Below, piece by piece: positions 35,371 through 42,764 of a stretch of 46,016 bases of DNA. Position 1 is the first letter of the stretch, and every line of letters starts with the position of its first letter. The stretch comes from Anaerolineaceae bacterium 4572_78. Lineage in GTDB: Bacteria; Chloroflexota; Anaerolineae; 4572-78. The stretch lies in the NCBI GenBank assembly GCA_002084875.1, contig NBMH01000090.1:1-46016 (forward strand), given 5' to 3'. The notes beneath the pieces were generated by a model. That model was not told the DNA's origin, ran no database searches, and saw only the letters and a list, made by a program, of their open reading frames with translations. The position numbers and the translations under genes are program-made.

Positions 35371-36486
35371 CTAACTCCCAATTTCCACCTTAACCCACCC
35401 CAACGGCACCACAGAAATCCCTTGCGGGGTAACGACCAAGCGGCGGCTAATAGGAAATATATCATCGGGTCTAGCTCGCCATGCTCTAGCACGCGGCGGA
35501 GAACCCATATTAAATTGATTGCGAATTTCGGCAAATTCATGGCTATCTCTGGCAATTAAATCTTTACCATAAGTTTTGTTTTCCCAACCTGCTCCCCAAC
35601 CCATTTGCATAAGAAAAACATTACTTCCTCGCATTTTTTTCAATTCACCATACCATGCCCCATACACTTGAGCAATCCGTGATAAATTTGCATGTTCAAA
35701 GTAAGCCATCTCTCGTTGAATATGTTCTCGTGCCACATTCCGTCCAGCAATCGGCAGATTATACAACCATTTCGTTTGCTCTTCATGCCAATCAAGCTCA
35801 TCTACTTTATCAACACACAAATACGTATCTAGTTTAATATTTGTCCTGAATGTGGTTTGAGGTGGAATCGCTTCCAAGTCAACAGGTGAACCATGTTTGT
35901 TACCCTTAACAACTCTCACGTTTACCAACATGGGCGGCGAATCAGTCGGATAGCTATCTGCTACCTGCATGGAACGCATCAAATCATGACCCATCCAATT
36001 GCGTTGTTCTTCATGCGGTCCAAATATGACTTCTTCCATCCAGTCATCAGCCCGCTGAGGAGAATCCTCTTCGGGGTCAATAGCCAAACTATCTCTAGCA
36101 TACTCACTTTGAGCGATGTTTCTACCGATGATAGTACGAAGACAGCCTTTTAACGAACTGCCTGGAATATATAACTTCCCTTTAACATTTTTGACATGTT
36201 CCTTTACTTCACGCGATTGTGGTATCCCATCTAAAGTATAAAATACAAATTCAGGGTGATTTGTTATTTCCTCCAAAGTGATTAACTCAGCTGGGGGAGT
36301 GTTGAGTAAGTGCTCATCAAATCTCATATTATTGCGGGTAAGCATGTCTTCTAAAATCGCATCTACATTGAGGCGATAAGTTGTGTTTCTTTTATCATCC
36401 ACCTTCAAATCATACAATTTCAATAAATCGGAAACTCTACCGATATGTAGTGGAGTTAAGGTAGTGATAGTTACATTATATTTCAT
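35371..36486 (-). CDS. csm5: Csm5, type III-A CRISPR RAMP protein
   Basis: A backbone RAMP subunit of the Csm effector complex that caps the crRNA 3' end. The N-terminus KYNVTITTLTPLHIG and the glycine-rich loop KLYIPGSSLKGCLRTIIGR are Csm5 hallmarks. NVFLMQMGWGAGWENKTYG and SRRLVVTPQGISVVPLGWV close the second half. It has about 371 residues, normal for the family. ATG 36486 (MKYNVT) is used because it starts the conserved strand; the longer open frame to 36549 only overlaps csm4. The overlap with csm4 is 11 bases. It appears intact. Confidence 0.88.
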   Translation of the reverse strand: MKYNVTITTLTPLHIGRVSDLLKLYDLKVDDKRNTTYRLNVDAILEDMLTRNNMRFDEHLLNTPPAELITLEEITNHPEFVFYTLDGIPQSREVKEHVKNVKGKLYIPGSSLKGCLRTIIGRNIAQSEYARDSLAIDPEEDSPQRADDWMEEVIFGPHEEQRNWMGHDLMRSMQVADSYPTDSPPMLVNVRVVKGNKHGSPVDLEAIPPQTTFRTNIKLDTYLCVDKVDELDWHEEQTKWLYNLPIAGRNVAREHIQREMAYFEHANLSRIAQVYGAWYGELKKMRGSNVFLMQMGWGAGWENKTYGKDLIARDSHEFAEIRNQFNMGSPPRARAWRARPDDIFPISRRLVVTPQGISVVPLGWVKVEIGS

Positions 36487-37447
36487 CTGTAACCAGGCAT
36501 ATTTGTTTTCGCCGCCAAGAAATCCCATCATCATCTTGACACCAGCCAACTACCTTAACAAGTTTGTATGCTGAATCCCTCGCTCTTAGCATGGAAAATT
36601 CTTCTGAAGATGGAGCGAAACGTGCTAAATTTACAAAATAATCATCATTGTTTGGCATGGGTAATGGGGTGGGAGGTTCATAAACAAGGTAAGTAAATGC
36701 CCCATCACCAGTACTTCGCAACCCCCCAATACCTGCATCTTCTAAATATCGCATGGCGGTTTCAATCATCTCAAATTTTTCGCTGCGTACTGCAAACCAT
36801 AGCCCGCATCCTTTATGAAATCGCAAGCGTCCAGTATGAAACATAATGGAATCCATAGTTACACGGTCAACACCAATACGTGGAACAGTAACATGCTCCC
36901 ACAATGAAAGCGGCATCTCACGATTATCAAGTCCGACTGAAATGTTATTGTTCTTTCGTTCCACATTTACATTATCGTAAGATGATTTCAATGTTTTCAA
37001 TATCTGCCCACGCTCGACACGAGTCAACCAAATATCGCCATCCTGAATAAAATTCACATGTCTATCAGTATGTTCAACAGGGATACGTTTATCATTCAGC
37101 AAAATATTGAAAATCGATTCCGATACCCAACTTACATTTTCAATTGTTTTGAGTGTAATAGAAACATCATCAGACAAAGGTAGATAGTGTAACGGGCGTG
37201 GAAAAAAACGCACTGCTCCTGCATAGGGAAATGCAGATGTCAATAGAAAAGGAGGAGGAGAATTAACATTAAATTGTTTTAAGTAGGTATTCAAATCATC
37301 AATGGCACCAGTTGTTGCCCATGCGACCACTAATGCCCCAAATAACGTATCACTTGGAACGTAGCTTAATGTTTTTTCTCGACCTACTTTCGGGCTTCCG
37401 ATATGAATCGGCGTTTTGAAAGTAAGTTTGTAAACTCGTTCTGTCAT
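36476..37447 (-). CDS. csm4: Csm4, type III-A CRISPR RAMP protein, probably C-terminally shortened
   Basis: A Cas5-like RAMP that holds the crRNA 5' tag next to Cas10. The start YKLTFKTPIHIGSPKVG, YVPSDTLFGALVVAWA and RFFPRPLHYLP are typical, as is DAGIGGLRSTGDGAF for the glycine-rich loop. The 323 residues end at WCQDDDGISWRRKQICLVTDEI. Relatives continue for about 35-45 residues with a strand near RLVDV and a VYRYG-like end, which are absent. The point where Csm4 stops is the point where Csm5 starts, so a deletion across the junction is suspected. It is separated from csm3 by 12 bases. Confidence 0.86.
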   Translation of the reverse strand: MTERVYKLTFKTPIHIGSPKVGREKTLSYVPSDTLFGALVVAWATTGAIDDLNTYLKQFNVNSPPPFLLTSAFPYAGAVRFFPRPLHYLPLSDDVSITLKTIENVSWVSESIFNILLNDKRIPVEHTDRHVNFIQDGDIWLTRVERGQILKTLKSSYDNVNVERKNNNISVGLDNREMPLSLWEHVTVPRIGVDRVTMDSIMFHTGRLRFHKGCGLWFAVRSEKFEMIETAMRYLEDAGIGGLRSTGDGAFTYLVYEPPTPLPMPNNDDYFVNLARFAPSSEEFSMLRARDSAYKLVKVVGWCQDDDGISWRRKQICLVTDEI

Positions 37448-37459
37448 CCGTGTGTATCC

Positions 37460-38173
37460 TTATAATGAAATTTGACGTTTAACCCAAGTAACTAAGTTAT
37501 TCTTTTCTGTATCGGTCAAATTGGTTAAAGTAGCCAACTTTTTGACATTGCCCGACCGATAACATGTACCTGATTTACAAGTTAGTTCTAAATTTTCAAA
37601 AACAACTTTGCCACTTCCGCGTGAGCCATGTCCTCCCAAATAATCATCCTCAACGAGTTGCAATGCGGTAAAGACATGTGGAAATCGGTGGGCATCATCT
37701 CTTTCATAGAAGCTAAAAACCATCTCCATTGGGCTAAAAACAGCTCCTTCGGGGACACGCTCAATTTGACGCGGTACGGCGGCTGATGTTACACGGTCAA
37801 CAGTATTTTCCCATTTGACTTCTGCATACGGCAAATCTAAGCTAATCGTATCTTTTAGGCTATCAGTATCAAGTTGAACATCACGAACAATCAGGCGAGT
37901 CGGACCAGAAATACTAAGTCCAACTTCACTCGGCACACCAAAAACAGGATTAACCCAATATTTTGCATATTGTTCTTCTACTACTTGTTGATATTCCAGG
38001 TTTGAACTGTAATCACGTTTATTTCCGCCAGCAATATGAATAGTTATATCTCGTCCAATTTGCCGATTTTGAGGAGCACCAATTAATTTTTCTGACAGGG
38101 AACGCATTTTTCCTTTTAATGTTGAACCAGGAATATAAGGGCGACCATTTCTACCATTACGTACAATGGGCAA
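37460..38173 (-). CDS. csm3: Csm3, type III-A CRISPR RAMP nuclease subunit, N-terminus missing
   Basis: The repeated backbone subunit of the Csm complex that cuts target RNA. The glycine-rich motif RPYIPGSTLKGKMRSLSEKL is diagnostic, and LDLPYAEVKWENTVDRVTS and GGHGSRGSGKVVF are also typical. The only usable start is TTG 38173. Upstream, the same frame reads GSVDLPIVRN back to a TAG. The residue aligned with the catalytic Asp32 of Staphylococcus epidermidis Csm3 (in IDSPVVRD) is the D of GSVD, just outside the start, and the first strand (TGLHIGG-like) is absent. A good ribosome site with ATG (38192) lies upstream but in another frame. A deletion of roughly 80 bases is inferred. The subunit is probably non-functional as written. 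Confidence 0.85.
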   Translation of the reverse strand: MPIVRNGRNGRPYIPGSTLKGKMRSLSEKLIGAPQNRQIGRDITIHIAGGNKRDYSSNLEYQQVVEEQYAKYWVNPVFGVPSEVGLSISGPTRLIVRDVQLDTDSLKDTISLDLPYAEVKWENTVDRVTSAAVPRQIERVPEGAVFSPMEMVFSFYERDDAHRFPHVFTALQLVEDDYLGGHGSRGSGKVVFENLELTCKSGTCYRSGNVKKLATLTNLTDTEKNNLVTWVKRQISL

Positions 38174-38211
38174 ATCTACTGAACCCTATTATTTATCATC
38201 AATATTCTCCT

Positions 38212-38715
38212 TTACGATTCTTGACCGCCATATGTTTTATGATAAGCAACGATTGCCTCAAGAAAGTCAGTTAGTCGGTAAAAATATTCCCTCCGTTTTT
38301 GAAGTTTGTGTTCATCTTCTTCGTCTATGTTCATAATTGAATCGAGGGCGGCATCAACAGCATCACGCAATATTAGCATACCTTGTCCTTGATACCTGTT
38401 TTTTTCCCATACTCGTTGCGTTTGATAGCCAATTTTTGGTTTTAACAAAATTGCCTGTCGATAACTATCGTATGCTTTTTGTGAATCTATGTCTGACCAA
38501 TTCATTTGAATTTGTCGAACCATGCCAAACAACTTGCGGAGTTGGCTGGTTTTCACATTTTGATTTTTGAGGTGTTTACCAATTATATCTGCTGATAGAA
38601 CTAATGCTTTAGGATTATCATTTTCTATCAGAGCTTGTATCTCTACGTCAGTGGGTAAATTTGCAAATTCGTCTCTTGAGAAAGTTTGTTGTCTTCCTCT
38701 TGTCCTTGGTGCCAT
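38212..38715 (-). CDS. csm2: Csm2, small subunit of the type III-A complex
   Basis: The all-helical small subunit that lines the Csm complex. Family-typical stretches are NVKTSQLRKLFGMVRQIQ, KPKIGYQTQRVW and the C-terminal YRLTDFLEAIVAYHKTYGG. ATG 38715 is selected by AAGGAG 6 bases upstream and gives 167 residues, with a basic N-terminus (MAPRTRGRQQTFSRDE). It is the first gene of the operon, with its own promoter. The signature gene cas10 that normally precedes csm2 is replaced by a repeat composite, so the order here is csm2-3-4-5-MCP. Confidence 0.85.
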   Translation of the reverse strand: MAPRTRGRQQTFSRDEFANLPTDVEIQALIENDNPKALVLSADIIGKHLKNQNVKTSQLRKLFGMVRQIQMNWSDIDSQKAYDSYRQAILLKPKIGYQTQRVWEKNRYQGQGMLILRDAVDAALDSIMNIDEEDEHKLQKRREYFYRLTDFLEAIVAYHKTYGGQES

Positions 38716-38724
38716 GTTGCTCCT

Positions 38725-38741
38725 TTTTGATATTATCAAAA
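38725..38741 (-). promoter_or_regulatory. Candidate operator of the csm operon
   Basis: TTTTGATA-T-TATCAAAA is a perfect 17-bp palindrome at the predicted transcription start (+1 to about +17) and just upstream of the csm2 ribosome site. Its position fits a repressor site. It is not one of the recurrent repeat families. Confidence 0.45.
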
Positions 38742-38746
38742 TATCT

Positions 38747-38775
38747 ATGATAATGTATTTTATCTTTAAAGTCAA
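38747..38775 (-). promoter_or_regulatory. Promoter of the csm2-3-4-5-MCP operon
   Basis: On the minus strand TTGACT (38775-38770), a 17-base spacer and TATCAT (38752-38747), followed by the palindrome at 38741-38725 and csm2 ATG at 38715. Confidence 0.6.
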
Positions 38776-38811
38776 AAAGCGAAAGCTTTAATGAAACAAC
38801 AACCAGGTAGT

Positions 38812-39068
38812 AACCGTTCACCCCCACCCTAGCCTCTCCTCCTTATGGAGAGGGGAATCGTACTCCCTCTCATTGTAGGGGCAGGGGTGGGGTTAGGGCT
38901 GTTAAATGCTATTTTTTGACAAAATAAACTGGAGGGTCAAAGCTTGCTTTGACATGAAAAAGCAAGTTTTGAACAGCCCTAATAGTAAGGGCGTAGGGCC
39001 GTACGCCCCTACAACTAGCATTAAACAGCCCTAGGGGTTGGGGTCTACTAACGAGGGGAGTGAATAAT
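38812..39068. repeat. Composite: family B split by family A, upstream of csm2
   Basis: Left B half 38812-38894 (GTAACCGTTCACCCCCACCC, then GGAGAGGGGAATCGTACTCC). Right B half 39033-39068 (GGGGTTGGGGTCTACTAACG, then GGGGAGTGAATAATTAC). The A copy between is 38895-39032. This fills the gap between csm2 and the SpoIIE gene, the place where cas10 would be expected. Confidence 0.7.
38895..39032. mobile_element. MITE-like element, family A
   Basis: The outer ends are AGGGCTGTTAAATGCTA (38895-38911) and TAGCATTAAACAGCCCT (39016-39032), perfect inverted repeats of each other. An extra internal end, TTTTGAACAGCCCT, lies at 38967-38980, so this may be a nested or tandem copy. The central part matches bases 65-110. 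Confidence 0.68.
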
Positions 39069-39079
39069 TACTAACAAAG

Positions 39080-40777
39080 TCAGGTTCTTTTAACTAACAA
39101 CAACGTGAAATCATCTGATTGAGAACGAGGATAAGCAAAATCGTTTATGCTCTTTTGGATTTTACCTGCAATTTCATCTGCAGAACAGTGCCAGTTTTCT
39201 TTCAGTACATGCAATAAGCGGTCTTCACCAAACATTTCATCATCGGAATTGAATGCTTCCGTCACCCCATCAGTATAAAAAAGCACCCCATCTCCCACAT
39301 GCAACGTGTCTGATTTTTGCTCAAAGTCCATGCCATCAAACACCCCCAAAATAATCCCTTGAGTACGTAACATTATAGATTCTCCTGATTTTCGCAGTAG
39401 GATTGGAGGATTGTGTCCGCCCGATGTATACTTCAAATGACCAGTTTCCCTTTCTAACACGGCACAAAAAACAGTTACAAACATGCCGCCCGATGAGTCA
39501 GGGAGCAGTAGTTTATTCACGCGGTCAAGGATTTCAGCAGGTTCGCTTAACTCAAGAGATGTCACGCGTATCAATGAAATTGTTTTTGCCATAAAGAGGG
39601 CAGCAGGTAATCCTTTATTTGCAACATCAGCGATGATAATTAACAAGTGATGTTTGGATAAGGATATCAAATCAAAAAAATCACCGCCAACTTTGTGAGC
39701 CATTTCCCAGCGAGTTGCCATGTCCCAATCGTGCAGGGTCGGTAAATCTTGTGGCATGAATGAACGTTGAATATCGCGGGCAAGTTCCAAGTCATGCTGA
39801 AGTTGTTTTTGATTCATGTGTTCAGCATGCAACATGGCATTATCAATTGCCAAAGCAGTTTGATAAGCTATGCCTGTGATAATCTCACGCCTCAAACTTA
39901 GTATGGGCATTTTCGTGTCGCCGACAAGTAAGCAACCAATCAAATTACCTTGTGCTTGCAATGGAAATAAAAAAGTATGTAACTGCCCATGAGGAAATAC
40001 GGCTTGCAATATCGGCGGCAAGCGATTGCCAACATCTATTGGATATTGCACACTGTCCCGTATCAACGATGGTAATTCTTGCCAATAGTCACATGGTGTT
40101 TTTGGATGAATATCAAAACCATCAACACCGTACATGGCTTCAAGACGATAGCATGACGCTCCAGGAGGGACAAGGCTCGCTTTGTCTGTCAAACCAAGGT
40201 TTGACGCTCCAGGAGGGACAAGGCTCGCTTTGTCATTTGCCAGAAAAATAAAGCACTGTGTTACCCCAACTAGCATGGGAGTCAATCGAGTAACCATATC
40301 CAACACATGTGGTAGATTTATAGTGCGGGCTAAGTTTTGAGCAACTTGTAAAAGGGCAGTCGATACATAAGCCTCTTCACGTTGGGCTTCAATCAATCTT
40401 ACTCGTTGAATAGCTAAAGCAGATTGATGAGCGATGCCGTTCATCAGATGTTGATGTTCTTTAGTGATTAGTATGGTAGGATTAATGACCATCATCAGCA
40501 TGGCATCTAATATTTCTAGGTCAAGCAAGGGAGCAAAACGTAACGTTTTTTCAGCAAATACTTTTTCAAAATCATGGGGCAGGTATGACGTAATCGCCTT
40601 GACGGGAAAAATGACAGGTTTTTTATTCTTAGCAAGGTGTTCAACTAAGATATTTTTATCATTAAGGTTGATATAACCAAACTGCACATGCTTCAACTGG
40701 TGCAATAAATAAACTCGTGTGGGTAATAGCCGATAACACTTCATCGAGAGTATCGAGATAATAAGTAGCTTCGACAA
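39080..40777 (-). pseudogene. C-terminal part of a split GAF/SpoIIE phosphatase
   Basis: The coding similarity starts near 40680, in the middle of a GAF domain; the first 30 residues of the open frame are a shadow of the upstream fragment. Order: the end of one GAF (ILVEHLAKNKKPVIFPVK, then LRFAPLL), a complete GAF (about 135-300), a coiled coil, and a SpoIIE/PP2C phosphatase from about 340 to the end (MAHKVGGDFFDLISL, IIADVANKGLPAALFMAKT, FYTDGVTEAFN, QSDDFTLLLVK). Two tandem family C repeats are in frame inside the second GAF (DKASLVPPGAS twice). The upstream fragment 40662-41939 supplies the other half. The missing piece is about 25-30 residues plus a frameshift. The predicted role is dephosphorylating the neighbouring STAS protein. 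Confidence 0.8.
40157..40232 (-). repeat. Two tandem family C repeats inside the SpoIIE gene
   Basis: GACGCTCCAGGAGGGACAAG plus GCTCGCTTTGTC occurs twice, separated by the palindrome TGTCAAACCAAGGTTTGAC. It encodes DKASLVPPGAS, a spacer and DKASLVPPGAS again, replacing a short GAF loop before CYRLEAMYGVD. Confidence 0.9.
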
Positions 40778-41939
40778 TATTAAGCAAGCCCGAATTTACT
40801 TTGGATTGAGTTCTAGCCCTATAATAAAGCCGTGTGTTTTCGACAACAATGGCAATTTGAGTAGCAAAGATTTGAGCTAAGTTTTTACCTTCTCGACCGA
40901 AAAGCCGAGTTTGTTCATAGACAATTACTAACACCCCTAGCACGTTTTCTTCTATCTGAAGCTTAGCTCCAATAGCAGCATGATTGAAAGGGAAAATTTC
41001 AGTTAATGGTGTAGATTCGTCGTCGGGTTGATGGTCAAGTGGCATTTCAGATTCAATAATCTTATCAAACCAGCTATGCGAATCAATTATTAAAGGGGAA
41101 TGCTCACTTACAATTATTAATGGAGAATAATCTCTTAGTGGATATCCCCCCTTCAATTCATAACCTCGCTCAGTTTTAAGCCATATTGTAGCAATGCTGG
41201 GAGCAATAAGCATTACCAGTTCATGTAAAATAGCGGTTAAGGTATCTTCTAATTCTTGCTTGGCACTAACCATATCAGCAACTTGACGCAGACTTTCAGA
41301 GATTTTACGCCGCCATTGTTCCCAATAAAAAAGAACCCCATTCTGTAATGCCACCGAAATTATGGAAGTGAATGCCTCAAGCAAATATTGGTCATCGTCG
41401 TTAAAAGCATCAGTATCCTCACTTTGAATATCAAGCACGCCTAAAATACTATTCCCAAAAACAAGCGGGATAATAAATTGAGCTTGAATGTCTACATCTG
41501 GCAGACTAGGAAATTGGTAGCGGTCATCGTTAGGCACATTCTCAATGTGTATAACTTCACCCATTCGACCTGCTATAGCTATCGATTCATTACCATGAAA
41601 ACTGACGGATAATGTTTTCTTATCAAAATGTTCGGCAAAGGGACCGCAACCTGCTCGAAATTCGACCCATTTTTCCTGGTTGAAGACAACAAAAATATGG
41701 GCAATATTATAGCCAAAATGATGCGGAACTAAATCGACCATTTGTTGCAACAATTTGTCTAATGACTGTGGGGAATCAACAGTCGTGTCCAATTTTGTGG
41801 CAATGGTTCTAGTTACTTCTGCAAAATTTTTTGGGTGTTTGGAATGGGGGATTTTTTTCAATTGATGACTCCGTGGGTGCAGTTTCCATGCCGCACAGTC
41901 AGGTAATGAAACCTGACATACAATGCTCGTAAAGGTCAT
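40662..41939 (-). pseudogene. N-terminal part of the split GAF/SpoIIE phosphatase
   Basis: A cytoplasmic protein with a GAF at about 50-200 (FIIPLVFGNSILGVLDIQS, typical core), a second GAF at about 235-385 (IGAKLQIEENVLGVLVIVYE) and the beginning of a third that breaks off at VEACAVWLYQP before TAA 40664-40662. The next open frame resumes the same third GAF, so the two are one ancestral protein with GAFs ahead of SpoIIE. The N-terminal 35 residues overlap a D-like palindrome (GTCAGGT/ACCTGAC near 41898) and are doubtful; the real start may be further in. It follows the STAS gene by 89 bases, so it is probably co-transcribed. Confidence 0.75.
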
Positions 41940-41958
41940 AAAATAACATTTTGGATAC

Positions 41959-41992
41959 AGACCTGACAGGTTTCTAAAAACCTGTCAGGTCT
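41959..41992. repeat. Family D-type hairpin between STAS and GAF genes
   Basis: AGACCTGACAGGTTT (41959-41973) and AAACCTGTCAGGTCT (41978-41992) form a perfect 15-bp stem with a 4-base loop. It has the same architecture as the AGACAAGAAAGGTTTT hairpins but a different stem sequence. It could act as a terminator or attenuator between the two genes. Confidence 0.85.
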
Positions 41993-42028
41993 AACCAAAG
42001 CCATGTCATCAGGATGGCACTGCACCTA

Positions 42029-42367
42029 CTAAAAACTTCCAACAGCATCTACATCGTTTTCGTACACGGTGAAAATACTAATAACACCTGCTAAATTTAG
42101 CATGTCTTTGATCTTTGGTGTTAATTCACTTAACACCAATATTCCTCGATTCATCTTTTTACATGCTTTGTGAGTTTCAATCAACGCCCGTAGTCCTGCA
42201 CTAGCCATAAAATCTACGTCTGACATGTTGACAACAATATTGTACTTACCTGCCCCAACACTGGCATTAAGTGGTTTCTGAAACTCCTCAAAAGTAGCCG
42301 CATCAATTCTTCCTTTGACATGAACAAGGTCACATCGTTTATATTCTGTTTTTGTAATTTCAAGCAT
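42029..42367 (-). CDS. STAS-domain anti-sigma-factor antagonist
   Basis: A SpoIIAA/RsbV-like protein of 112 residues that is switched by serine phosphorylation. The phosphorylation site region is VDFMASAGLRALIETHK with Ser56, matching the DxxFxxSxGL family pattern. GRIDAATFEEFQKPLN and the C-terminal LAGVISIFTVYENDVDAV complete the fold. ATG 42367 is used, with GAGG 5 bases upstream; a GTG two codons earlier is less likely. It precedes the split GAF/SpoIIE gene, forming the antagonist-phosphatase half of a partner-switching module. No RsbW/SpoIIAB-type kinase is seen in the window. Confidence 0.92.
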   Translation of the reverse strand: MLEITKTEYKRCDLVHVKGRIDAATFEEFQKPLNASVGAGKYNIVVNMSDVDFMASAGLRALIETHKACKKMNRGILVLSELTPKIKDMLNLAGVISIFTVYENDVDAVGSF

Positions 42368-42420
42368 AAACACCTCTTTTTTTGGTGAAAATATAGATTA
42401 CGCTATTATAACATGAATTT

Positions 42421-42534
42421 TTAGTTAGACAAGTTAGGCATTGTATATTCAACATTAAATCGCAACTGTTTCATCCCACCCATAACATAACATAATGCTA
42501 ACATGACAAAGTAAAAATTAATATAATAAACCAT
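42421..42534 (-). CDS. Possible 37-residue membrane miniprotein
   Basis: A short frame, ATG 42534 to TAA 42421, encodes 37 residues. A hydrophobic first half (VYYINFYFVMLALCYVMGG) looks like a single membrane span; a polar tail follows. A well-placed AGGAA lies 7 bases upstream of the ATG. It lies 53 bases upstream of the STAS gene on the same strand, so it could be the first gene of that operon. No family is recognised. The ribosome site and hydrophobicity are the only evidence. Confidence 0.35.
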   Translation of the reverse strand: MVYYINFYFVMLALCYVMGGMKQLRFNVEYTMPNLSN

Positions 42535-42600
42535 AATATTTTTCCTTAGATTATTGAGAATAATTTTTACACAATTGAAGTATAGCAAAGTTGTGTTAAT

Positions 42601-42629
42601 TTGGCAAATTAGCTTATGAGTAGTATAAT
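42601..42629 (+). promoter_or_regulatory. Promoter of the MFS gene
   Basis: TTGGCA (42601-42606), a 17-base spacer and TATAAT (42624-42629). The transcript would start near 42636 and carry the D hairpin (42684-42717) in its leader. Confidence 0.6.
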
Positions 42630-42683
42630 GGATTTGTTTAAGTTTTTTAATTTTTGCAATTAGAACATAACGGGATGATGGTT

Positions 42684-42745
42684 AGACAAGAAAAGTTTTC
42701 AAAAACCTTTCTTGTCTTGACTGTCAAAGCAAGCTTTGACGCTCC
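42684..42745. repeat. Family D hairpin followed by a family C block
   Basis: AGACAAGAAAAGTTTT with AAAACCTTTCTTGTCT gives a nearly perfect 16-bp stem (one mismatch). It is followed by GTCAAAGCAAGCTTTGACGC and TCCAG. The same D-then-C order occurs inside glyQS (26361-26430). It ends about 20 bases before the MFS start codon. Confidence 0.82.
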
Positions 42746-42764
42746 AGTTTTGATATGATTTTCC

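Noticed and set aside
35371-36549. Longer csm5 start at 36549
   Set aside because: The extra 21 residues only overlap csm4 in another frame. The conserved strand begins at ATG 36486.
40662-40777. Programmed ribosomal frameshift between the two GAF/SpoIIE frames
   Set aside because: No slippery heptamer is evident, and part of the GAF fold is missing, which frameshifting cannot explain.
22654-42717. CRISPR repeat suspected from the recurring 34-base hairpins
   Set aside because: Copies are kilobases apart and never form an array with spacers, in spite of csm genes nearby.
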